Assembly: GCA_045640525.1 (NCBI GenBank)
Contig: JAZUFE010000057.1
Location: 1 to 14,793 of the forward strand
Direction: 5' to 3'
DNA: 14,793 nt
Source: JAILLW01 sp045640525
GTDB taxonomy: Bacteria; Bacillota; Clostridia; Lachnospirales; Lachnospiraceae
Positions within the stretch are counted from its first letter, which is position 1. Each line of letters opens with the position of its first letter. Under the pieces are notes generated by a model. It searched no databases. It was not told the origin of the DNA and saw only the letters and a list, made by a program, of their open reading frames with translations. Shown here in pieces: positions 1 through 6,048 of this stretch. Both the position numbers and the translations under genes were made by a program.

Positions 1-153
1 ACGCTTTATGGTTCCTTCTTCACTCAAACGTGAAAGAGCTTTATTAGCTGGATCAGTATCTGCTATGTCAGCAAAGTCAACAGCGGTAAAAGCATAATCT
101 CTTTCGAATTCACTTATTCTTTTTTCTATTTCGGTTTGATATTTCTCTCTCAT
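1..153 (-). CDS. AbiEi-like / DUF6088-type winged-helix antitoxin or regulator, 5' part only
   Basis: The first 51 codons of a gene that runs off the left edge. The protein begins MREKYQTEIEKRISEFERDY, continues with an 'AFTAVDFADIADTDPANKAL' stretch and then SRLSEEGTIKR. The pattern of a helix, a short 'DxANKALSRL' recognition-type helix and 'EEGTIKR' matches the N-terminal winged helix of AbiEi-like antitoxins (DUF6088 family), which autoregulate type IV toxin-antitoxin operons. A GAGGTG ribosome binding site lies 7 nt before the ATG, which fixes the start. The promoter and ribosome binding site are embedded in a perfect inverted repeat (listed separately), as expected for an autoregulated gene. 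A nucleotidyltransferase toxin (AbiEii-like) would be expected just outside the window, but it cannot be seen. The family call rests on only 51 residues. Confidence 0.72.
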   Translation of the reverse strand, partial: MREKYQTEIEKRISEFERDYAFTAVDFADIADTDPANKALSRLSEEGTIKR

Positions 154-161
154 TTTTGTTC

Positions 162-199
162 ACCTCGTCAGAAATATTGTATACTTTTTCTGACGAGGT
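162..199. promoter_or_regulatory. Perfect 13-bp inverted repeat, probable AbiEi-type operator
   Basis: The arms ACCTCGTCAGAAA (162-174) and TTTCTGACGAGGT (187-199) are exact reverse complements separated by 12 bp, with arm centres 25 bp apart. On the minus strand one arm fills most of the -35/-10 spacer. The other covers the predicted transcription start and the GAGGTG ribosome binding site of the gene starting at 153. Characterised AbiEi antitoxins repress their own promoters by binding inverted repeats, so this is the likely binding site. The repeat is seen directly; the binding is inferred. Confidence 0.75.
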
Positions 200-204
200 T
201 GCAA
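176..204 (-). promoter_or_regulatory. Sigma-A type promoter of the AbiEi-like gene
   Basis: On the minus strand, TTGCAA (199-204) and TACAAT (176-181) are separated by exactly 17 bp. Transcription would start near 168-169, giving a leader of about 16 nt that holds only the ribosome binding site. The inverted-repeat arms sit in the spacer and over the start, so a bound repressor would block polymerase. Confidence 0.6.
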
Positions 205-238
205 TTAAATAATTTATAAATACCTCCATATACCGTAT

Positions 239-371
239 TTAACCATCATTTTTCTTTATTATTTCTATAAGACCGCTTCCTTGATCAACTATCTGTTTCA
301 GTTACATTGGCAAATCCCTTAAGTCCGTTAACGGCGTCATCAAGCGCCTTAGTCCTTACTTCAACTTTCAT
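239..371 (-). pseudogene. Remnant of a SpoVG-domain gene of conjugative-element type
   Basis: A good ribosome binding site (AAAGGAG, 10 nt upstream) precedes an ATG at 371. The reading frame starts MKVEVRTKALDDAVNGLKGF, continues ANVT, and stops at a TGA at 285-287 after 28 residues. This start resembles the N-terminus of the SpoVG-domain proteins carried by many Firmicute conjugative elements, which are normally near or above 100 residues. In another frame, 301-239 continues as LKQIVDQGSGLIEIIKKNDG followed by TAA, which looks like a genuine protein C-terminus. The simplest reading is that an internal deletion joined the two ends of one gene, or of two neighbouring genes, out of frame. It is unlikely to be functional. 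The SpoVG assignment is from memory of the N-terminal pattern. Confidence 0.55.
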
Positions 372-395
372 AGCCTAAAAGCTCCTTTCTTAATT

Positions 396-417
396 CAAAA
401 CTTGCTCGCAAGTTTTG
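396..417. repeat. 10-bp hairpin just upstream of the SpoVG-like remnant
   Basis: CAAAACTTGC and GCAAGTTTTG are perfect arms around a 2-nt loop. On the minus strand the hairpin ends about 10 nt before the AAAGGAG ribosome binding site of the remnant. No T-tract follows, so it is not a typical terminator. It may be a leader hairpin of the former gene. Confidence 0.5.
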
Positions 418-486
418 TGCGCCGAGTTCAGTCAGCTTTGCTAACAAATTACACTATGAGCGAGTGCGCATCCTCACGGAGCGTTC

Positions 487-509
487 TTTGTTGCATTTTA
501 TGCAACAAA
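487..509. repeat. 10-bp hairpin with 3-nt loop
   Basis: TTTGTTGCAT and ATGCAACAAA form perfect arms around TTT. The hairpin lies immediately downstream, on the minus strand, of the terminator at 507-545 and shares its T-tract. No promoter or gene can be assigned to it. Confidence 0.45.
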
Positions 510-545
510 AAAGCAGCCGAATCTCACAAATGAGAAAACGACTGC
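507..545 (-). terminator. Second rho-independent terminator downstream of metA
   Basis: Read on the minus strand, GCAGTCG pairs with CGGCTGC (one G-U pair). An inner stem TCTCA/TGAGA follows, and six T's come directly after the outer stem. It lies 50 nt beyond the first terminator, so it either backs that one up or ended a transcript of the accessory region. Confidence 0.7.
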
Positions 546-561
546 AAAACATTTGCTATGT

Positions 562-590
562 AAAATGAACCCATAACCCCGTCCCCAACA
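562..590. repeat. Possible dispersed intergenic repeat (GGGGACGGGGTT type)
   Basis: The segment contains TAACCCCGTCCCC, which reads GGGGACGGGGTTA on the minus strand. It is a G/C-block-rich island between two terminators in otherwise AT-rich DNA. It resembles GGGGACGG-type sequences found scattered in Clostridia intergenic regions. No second copy is visible in this window, so the repeat call is tentative. Confidence 0.25.
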
Positions 591-594
591 GACC

Positions 595-626
595 AAAAAG
601 GCCCGCAGAGTAAAACCCTGCAGGCC
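595..626 (-). terminator. Rho-independent terminator of the ligA-metA operon
   Basis: On the minus strand, GGCCTGCAG pairs with CTGCGGGCC (9 bp, one G-U) around a 9-nt loop and is followed by TTTTT. It begins 21 nt after the metA stop codon. Confidence 0.88.
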
Positions 627-646
627 GCACAAATACTAGCTTTTCT

Positions 647-1573
647 TTAGTTCTTGCTACCAATTGAATCCACATCATACGGCGTGGTCTGATATACGTA
701 ATAATTGATCCAATTCGTATACAGTAACTGGCCGGTAGATCTCCAATTGACTATCGGTGGATTTTTGGGATCATCATCCGGGAAATAGTTCTTGGGAACT
801 TTGGGATTGATGCCCTTTTCCAAATCACGGAAATATTCATTGGATAATGTATCGGCATCGTATTCTGCATGGCAGAATACGAAGAATTTTCTGGAATCGG
901 TAGTTTTCACAATTGTCACCCCGGCCTCATCTGAATATGCCATGAGTTCCAGATCATCAAACTTCTCAATGTCTTCTTTTCGTATGCCTATTTCACGCGA
1001 ATGCGGTGCATAGAAAACATCGTCAAATCCTCTAAACAGCGGCGATGTGGGTTTAAGCATTTTGTGCGCATAAATGCCTGACAGCTTCTCTTCGTAATAG
1101 AAATGATCTATTCCGTAATGATAGTGCAATCCTGCGAAAGCTCCCCAACACAGATAATACGTGCAGTGAACATGCGTCTCGCACCAATCCATAATATCGC
1201 ACAACTCTTTCCAATATGCCACTTCTTCATATTTAACAAACGCCAACGGTGCACCGGTTATTATCATGCCATCGAACTTTCTGTCTTTGACCTCATCGAA
1301 AGTCTTGTAGAAAGTTTCCAAATGGCTTAAATCCGTATGCTTTGATACGTAGCTGGCTGTCTGCAGGAATTCCACATCAACCTGTAGCGGACTGTTCGAA
1401 AGCTTGCGAAGCAGCTGCGTTTCTGTCACGATTTTCGTAGGCATCAAATTAAGTACCAACACTTTCAGCGGACGAATATCCTGATGCATCGCTCTTAGTT
1501 CCGTCATGACAAAGATATTCTCATTTTCGAGAATCGACTGTGCCGGTAGAGAATCCTTTATTTTAATTGGCAT
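647..1573 (-). CDS. metA: Homoserine O-acyltransferase (MetA family)
   Basis: Cytoplasmic enzyme that acylates homoserine from succinyl-CoA or acetyl-CoA, the first committed step of methionine synthesis. The 308 residues match the usual family length and align end to end with E. coli MetA. The catalytic residues are at the standard positions: Cys142 in 'YLCWGAF', and His235 and Glu237 in 'CHAEYD'. The C-terminus carries 'NWRSTGQLLYTNWINYYVYQ', typical of the family. Position 111, reported to set donor choice (Gly for succinyl-CoA, Glu for acetyl-CoA), is Ala here in 'GAPLAFVKY'. The donor is therefore uncertain, with a small residue leaning towards succinyl-CoA. The ATG overlaps the ligA stop by one base (TAATG), and GGAGGT lies 9 nt upstream inside the end of ligA, so translation is probably coupled. 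No SAM or T-box riboswitch was recognised upstream. Confidence 0.95.
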   Translation of the reverse strand: MPIKIKDSLPAQSILENENIFVMTELRAMHQDIRPLKVLVLNLMPTKIVTETQLLRKLSNSPLQVDVEFLQTASYVSKHTDLSHLETFYKTFDEVKDRKFDGMIITGAPLAFVKYEEVAYWKELCDIMDWCETHVHCTYYLCWGAFAGLHYHYGIDHFYYEEKLSGIYAHKMLKPTSPLFRGFDDVFYAPHSREIGIRKEDIEKFDDLELMAYSDEAGVTIVKTTDSRKFFVFCHAEYDADTLSNEYFRDLEKGINPKVPKNYFPDDDPKNPPIVNWRSTGQLLYTNWINYYVYQTTPYDVDSIGSKN

Positions 1574-3552
1574 TACTGTGTACCTCCGAATTTATCAATA
1601 AACTCATCTTCCGATATAATCGGTATTCCGAGTTCTTTAGCTTTTTTATTTTTAGAAGACATCGATTCCGTATCATTATTTACCAGATAAGCCGTCTTAT
1701 TCGACACCGAACCCGCCACTTTTCCTCCGTTTGACTCAACGAACGATTTGAACTCATCACGGTTCTTAAATCTATGCACATCGCCTGTTATAACGAATGT
1801 TATTCCCTGCAGACTGCCATCATTACTTTTGGCCTCGCCGTCTTCTATGTCAACTTCCTTCAGCAGTGCGTCAAGTTCGTTGGCATTACTCTCATCTTCA
1901 TACCAAGTCAAAATTGAGTTTGATTTTTCCTGTCCGATACCGTCAATATCCTCGAATCCTATGTTTGTTCTCAGACGTTCCACGAAACTGTCAAATCCCA
2001 AAGTTCCGACTATCTTCTTGGCTGCATCCAATCCTATCATCGGTATGCATAGGGCAAAGATAAAGTTGACTGCCTTAACTTTTCTCGACTTTTCAACTGC
2101 CATCAGGATATTCTGCATCGACTTTTCTCCGAATCCTTCTTCACCCATAATTTCACCGGAGTGAGCATTCAAGTGAAAGATATCCGAATAATTCTTCAAA
2201 ATACCCATGTTTATGAATTTTAGCATAGTTTGAATTGATAGTCCATCAATGTCCATACCACTCTTGGATACGAATCTGGCGAATTTCTGTCCTTTCTTGG
2301 CAAAGCAGTCCTTATTCATGCAATGAAGGGTCTTGGTCCCCGAATTACTTGATATTCTGATTTGAGTTTCTCTTCCGCACACCGGGCAGACAGAAGGCAC
2401 TTCAAATATACCGCTTGATTCTTTGACACTTACAACTTTCGGAATAATCTTATTCGCCTTGATGACTTCCACCATGCATTCATCACCTATATGAAGACGC
2501 TCCATTTCGGATATATTACATAAGGAAGCTCTTGATACCGTTGTTCCCTCAAGTTGAACCGGTTCAAAAACCGCAACAGGGGATATCGTGGATGCTGCAC
2601 ACGACCACTCAACATACTTAAGTTTGGTCAAAGCTGAAACATCCGCCCATTTAAATGCCAAACCTGCACGCGTTGCATGATGTCCGGTTATTGAACCTCC
2701 TTTGGCATAGTCATTATCTTCATAACATATTACAAGACCGTCAACCGGAATATCCATTTTGCCGTTTTCAACCTTATGAGTAAACTTCTCTATTAAGGAA
2801 GGAATATCTTTTGCATATCCTCTTTCATGTTCTACGATAACAAATCCTTCCTTTTCCAAGAATTCCATTCTTTCGCCCCACGAAGGAATATCATCATCGA
2901 TATGCACCAATGTAAAAGCACTAAAATTCACATGCCGTTCTTTAACCTTTTGAGGATCGTCCAAAGCCAAAGTTCCCGACGCCAGATTTCGCGGATTTGC
3001 GTATCGATCTTCTTCCTCTACCAAAGCATTGATATTATCAAAGTCTGTATAGGAAATGGTTGCCTCACCTCTTACTACTAAATGACCTTTGTATTTTATC
3101 TGTGTCGGAAAACCTTTAATTGCATCTTTCAAAAATGTAATATTGCTTCCCGCAACACCATTCCCTCTTGTTACTATGGTCATAAGCAAACCGTTATCAT
3201 AAGTAATAACCAACGTAAGTCCATCCAATTTGTAGCTTACCCAAATCTCCTTATTCATTGCCCAATCCTGCAACTCATTGACGGATTTGGTTTTGGCCAA
3301 GGATAGGGCCGGATATTCGTGAACCACTCTATCTTGTATATCTGTATCTATATTTTCCGAAGATTCTGATGAAACTTTTTGCGTCGGTGAATTTGGATAT
3401 ACAATTCCCGTTAATCTTTCAAGTTCTGTCAATTCATCAAAATATGAATCCCATTCAAAATTTGACATTATTTCGTCATTTCCGCCGTAATATGCCTCAG
3501 ACGCCCTGTTCAAGAGGGATATCAGCTCCAAAATACGTTCTTTTTGTTCCAT
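1573..3552 (-). CDS. ligA: NAD-dependent DNA ligase, divergent LigA
   Basis: Seals nicks in duplex DNA using NAD+ as the AMP donor. The 659 residues carry the full LigA layout: a Ia domain (about 1-60), adenylation domain (about 75-310), OB fold (310-380), a four-cysteine zinc site (Cys389, 392, 411, 416), helix-hairpin-helix repeats (430-570) and a BRCT domain (581-659). The AMP-accepting lysine is Lys108 in 'YKLDG', motif III is 'VRGEA', and the motif V lysine is Lys301 in 'AFKWA'. Motif IV reads 'DGLVICYED', with Cys276 where standard ligases have Lys. The NMN-binding Ia motif is 'SNFEWD' instead of 'SDAEYD'. This resembles a LigA clade seen in Lachnospiraceae, often as an additional copy (from memory). 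The start has a GGCGG-type ribosome binding site. It is first in an operon with metA. Confidence 0.93.
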   Translation of the reverse strand: MEQKERILELISLLNRASEAYYGGNDEIMSNFEWDSYFDELTELERLTGIVYPNSPTQKVSSESSENIDTDIQDRVVHEYPALSLAKTKSVNELQDWAMNKEIWVSYKLDGLTLVITYDNGLLMTIVTRGNGVAGSNITFLKDAIKGFPTQIKYKGHLVVRGEATISYTDFDNINALVEEEDRYANPRNLASGTLALDDPQKVKERHVNFSAFTLVHIDDDIPSWGERMEFLEKEGFVIVEHERGYAKDIPSLIEKFTHKVENGKMDIPVDGLVICYEDNDYAKGGSITGHHATRAGLAFKWADVSALTKLKYVEWSCAASTISPVAVFEPVQLEGTTVSRASLCNISEMERLHIGDECMVEVIKANKIIPKVVSVKESSGIFEVPSVCPVCGRETQIRISSNSGTKTLHCMNKDCFAKKGQKFARFVSKSGMDIDGLSIQTMLKFINMGILKNYSDIFHLNAHSGEIMGEEGFGEKSMQNILMAVEKSRKVKAVNFIFALCIPMIGLDAAKKIVGTLGFDSFVERLRTNIGFEDIDGIGQEKSNSILTWYEDESNANELDALLKEVDIEDGEAKSNDGSLQGITFVITGDVHRFKNRDEFKSFVESNGGKVAGSVSNKTAYLVNNDTESMSSKNKKAKELGIPIISEDEFIDKFGGTQ

Positions 3553-3635
3553 TTTTACCGCCTTTTTTATGATATATTCTGCAAGTTTTCTTGCACATTT
3601 TCATTTTTTGCTTGCATTGTTGGATTACATAAAAC

Positions 3636-3729
3636 ATGTTACCCACTAAAATTTTTACTATTTTCTGTAATGTATATACAATTTGACCAAAATCATCAAA
3701 TCACAAGATATTGTGTCTCAGGGTAACAT
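3636..3729. repeat. 9-bp inverted repeat flanking the ligA promoter
   Basis: ATGTTACCC (3636-3644) and GGGTAACAT (3721-3729) are perfect inverted copies 76 bp apart, with the predicted ligA promoter between them. They could be paired binding sites, the ends of a very small inserted element, or chance. No target-site duplication flanks them. Confidence 0.35.
3671..3699 (-). promoter_or_regulatory. Probable ligA-metA promoter
   Basis: On the minus strand, TTGATG (3694-3699) and TATACA (3671-3676) are 17 bp apart, each matching the consensus at four of six positions. The -10 lies in the palindrome TGTATATACA. The leader to ligA would be about 110 nt. No clear terminator separates rluF from ligA, so read-through is also possible. 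Confidence 0.4.
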
Positions 3730-3732
3730 AAT

Positions 3733-4449
3733 TCACTTTTCATAGTGTATTTCGTTGTATAACGTCTGTAATTCTATTCCGCCTATTTCGCGAAATTCCC
3801 CTATTTTCAGGTTTGCAAGACGAATATTGGCCACTCTCACCCTCTTCAAGTGGGTGACATAACAGTTTTGAGTCTTACACATACGTCGAATTTGCCTGTT
3901 GACTCCTTGAGTCAATACTATTCTGAAGGTAAATTTACCGACTTTTTCCACCTTACATGGGCGTGTTGTTATGTTAAGTTCCTTCAAATAAATACCCGAT
4001 GACATTTTATCAATGAAATTTTGAGTTACTTCTTTATTAATTCTGACCTCATACTCCTTTTCATGACCGTTTGATCCTTTCATAAGGCAATTGATAAGTT
4101 CACCATCATTGGTTAACAGGATCAACCCTTCCGACTCTTTATCAAGTCGTCCGGCATATGTCACCCTTACCGGGTATTTAATCATATCTGTTATCTTTTT
4201 ATCTGCAAATTTATCCTTCTCAGTGCATGTAACGCCAACAGGTTTATAGTACGCAAGTACCACTTTCCTGTTTCTATTGGTTATCGGTTTATCGTTAATG
4301 AGTATTTCATCCGCATCGTCAACCTTCATTCCGCATGATGCTATTTCTCCATTAACTCTAACTCGACCTTCATCAATAAGCTTGTCTGCATCTCTTCTCG
4401 AGCAGACACCGCATTCGGCTATAAATTTGTTAAGTCGTTCCTTTTCCAT
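3733..4449 (-). CDS. rluF: 23S rRNA pseudouridine synthase, RluF type
   Basis: Converts uridine to pseudouridine in rRNA; the E. coli RluF target is position 2604 of 23S rRNA. The 238 residues have an N-terminal S4 RNA-binding domain (about 3-60, 'LNKFIAECGVCSRRDADKLI') and an RsuA/RluB/E/F-type catalytic domain. Catalytic Asp103 lies in 'AGRLDKESEGL'. 'GSNGHEKEYEVRI' and 'LTQGVNRQIRRMC' closely match RluF, which favours it over RluB. The C-terminal extension of longer family members is absent. It lies 279 bp downstream of the methyltransferase gene, and both genes may modify translation components. The ribosome binding site is weak (AAAAGAG), but no better start is present. Confidence 0.85.
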   Translation of the reverse strand: MEKERLNKFIAECGVCSRRDADKLIDEGRVRVNGEIASCGMKVDDADEILINDKPITNRNRKVVLAYYKPVGVTCTEKDKFADKKITDMIKYPVRVTYAGRLDKESEGLILLTNDGELINCLMKGSNGHEKEYEVRINKEVTQNFIDKMSSGIYLKELNITTRPCKVEKVGKFTFRIVLTQGVNRQIRRMCKTQNCYVTHLKRVRVANIRLANLKIGEFREIGGIELQTLYNEIHYEK

Positions 4450-4728
4450 TCTCTTTTTACTGCCTTGTTTTCTATACTTGTTCTATCCTTGCAGCAAATG
4501 TGCAATATTAATTTTATTTTTAACTAATCGTCCACGTCCGGCGCATCACACAACCGACTTCGCATCTGTCGGCATTCATTCTCTTGTGTTTTTTGCTCAT
4601 CGCTATGTGTAATACAAACTCTGTGCAATTCCTTTATTTATCGTTATGAATATTAAATATTAATTTAATATCTTTTCAGCATTGCCTATGTTATTAAAAA
4701 TGCCGTTTTCGTCTCTTTTCTTCAATAT
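4450..4728. other. Intergenic region between methyltransferase and rluF
   Basis: No gene is visible on either strand. It contains an AT-only palindrome (arms of 9 bp around ATTA, 4650-4671) and a small hairpin, CCGAC/GTCGG (4554-4572), in an island richer in G and C. Neither is followed by a convincing T-tract. A weak minus-strand match, TGGACG-18-TAATAT (about 4505-4534), could be an rluF promoter. Confidence 0.35.
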
Positions 4729-5877
4729 CTAGTTGACATAATATTCCATTAACGTTTGATTACACTCAAATTCTGCAGCAAGCATTTTGGCCTCTTCAAG
4801 GGCAGCTTCCCGCTTCTTTTGAGGTAGGTTAACTCTCCTTGCGCGTATCATTATATTCTTGGGAGAATGCTCGATATCAACGAACTCAACCATATCGGTT
4901 TTGTATCCGGCGTACTCCAAAACGCAGCCTCGGATTGCATCCGTTATCAATGCCGAGGTCCTTTCTTTGATTATCCCATATTTCGTTAACGCCGATAATT
5001 TTTGAGTTTGAATCTGTTTATTGATTTCGTGTTGGCAACACGGTACAGATAAAATAACCGATGCTTTCCAATTAATGGCATTAAGCAGTGCATAGTCCGT
5101 AGCTGTATCACACGCATGTAGTGTAACCACCATATCTACATCAAATTCGGCCTTATATCCGTTTATATCTCCCACTTCAAACCGCAGGGAATCATACCCG
5201 AATTTTTTCGCCAAAGTGTTGCATTTGGCTATTACATCCTTTTTAAGATCCAAGCCTATTATATTAGCCTTGATCTTACGTTTTTCCACCAGATAATAGT
5301 ATAGAACGAACGTCAGATAACTCTTTCCGCACCCAAAATCAATAATATTGATTTCATCTTTGGCGTAATTTTTGAGAACATCGTCAACAAGCTCCGTGAA
5401 TCGATTTATTTGCTTAAACTTATCGTACATCGACTTCACAACTTTGTATTCCTTCGTAAATATACCCAATTCCGTAAATACCGGAATATTGTCACCCTCG
5501 GCAAGAATATAAGTTTTCTCCCTATTGTTGCCCACAGGTTTGATTTTGACATTGCTTTCTCTTTTAGAAACCGCACAATCAAGATTTCTGTTAATCTTTA
5601 TTTCCCATTCCGCATGTTCAAACCATACATTCACCTGCTTATATGATTCCATATACGACTGCAGCTTCGCCCTTAGGTCTTCCGACTCAATATTCGTATG
5701 AAAAACCTGTGTTTGAGTATATTTTTCAATTTGATACATCCGTCCGGAACCGATACACTTGTTTTGAATAACAACCTTTTTGTATTCCGTGCTGTTATCA
5801 CGTGGATTTGATAGGACCATTTTGTATGGTTCAGAGGAAATAATCTCACTTGTTATTTCTGTCAATTTTTTAAGCAT
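4729..5877 (-). CDS. Class I SAM-dependent methyltransferase, Methyltransf_32 (METTL25-like) type
   Basis: Predicted cytoplasmic methyltransferase of unknown substrate, 382 residues. The Rossmann-type SAM site is clear: motif I 'INIIDFGCGKSYLTF' (177-190), an acidic end of beta2 at 'IGLDL' (Asp210), and 'FEVGDIN' (233-239). The segment 'VTLHACDTATDYAL' (251-264) followed by 'SVPCCQHE' (277-284) is characteristic of the Methyltransf_32 group, which includes eukaryotic METTL25-type proteins. The first 150 residues form a separate N-terminal domain with many charged residues, possibly for substrate binding. No signal peptide or membrane segment is present. The ATG has only a weak, distant ribosome binding site. 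The gene has its own transcription unit after the terminator at 5971-6013. An RNA or translation-related substrate is conceivable given rluF downstream, but nothing proves it. Confidence 0.8.
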   Translation of the reverse strand: MLKKLTEITSEIISSEPYKMVLSNPRDNSTEYKKVVIQNKCIGSGRMYQIEKYTQTQVFHTNIESEDLRAKLQSYMESYKQVNVWFEHAEWEIKINRNLDCAVSKRESNVKIKPVGNNREKTYILAEGDNIPVFTELGIFTKEYKVVKSMYDKFKQINRFTELVDDVLKNYAKDEINIIDFGCGKSYLTFVLYYYLVEKRKIKANIIGLDLKKDVIAKCNTLAKKFGYDSLRFEVGDINGYKAEFDVDMVVTLHACDTATDYALLNAINWKASVILSVPCCQHEINKQIQTQKLSALTKYGIIKERTSALITDAIRGCVLEYAGYKTDMVEFVDIEHSPKNIMIRARRVNLPQKKREAALEEAKMLAAEFECNQTLMEYYVN

Positions 5878-5970
5878 ATATACTTTATGTCAACCTCGCT
5901 GTTTTGTATTGATAACAATTGATTTGAATGTAATACTACCAACCATTTTCCATAATACCCTAATATTAAG

Positions 5971-6013
5971 AAAAATCGCTTCCGAATATGGTTTACATAA
6001 TACGAAGCGATTT
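5971..6013 (-). terminator. Rho-independent terminator after the FliB-like gene
   Basis: On the minus strand, AAATCGCTTC (6004-6013) pairs perfectly with GAAGCGATTT (5973-5982), with an inner TATG/CATA pairing, and runs into TTTTT. It ends the DHH-TIR-FliB transcript and separates it from the methyltransferase gene. Confidence 0.85.
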
Positions 6014-6048
6014 GTATCTCGATATCACACAATGTTACTATTTATGTT

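Noticed and set aside
1748..2164. Plus-strand open frame of 138 codons opposite ligA
   Set aside because: Low-complexity Ser/Leu-rich antisense shadow of the zinc, HhH and BRCT regions of ligA.
4277..4612. Plus-strand open frame of 111 codons across the rluF start and intergenic region
   Set aside because: Half of it is antisense to the S4 domain; no ribosome binding site and no domain similarity.
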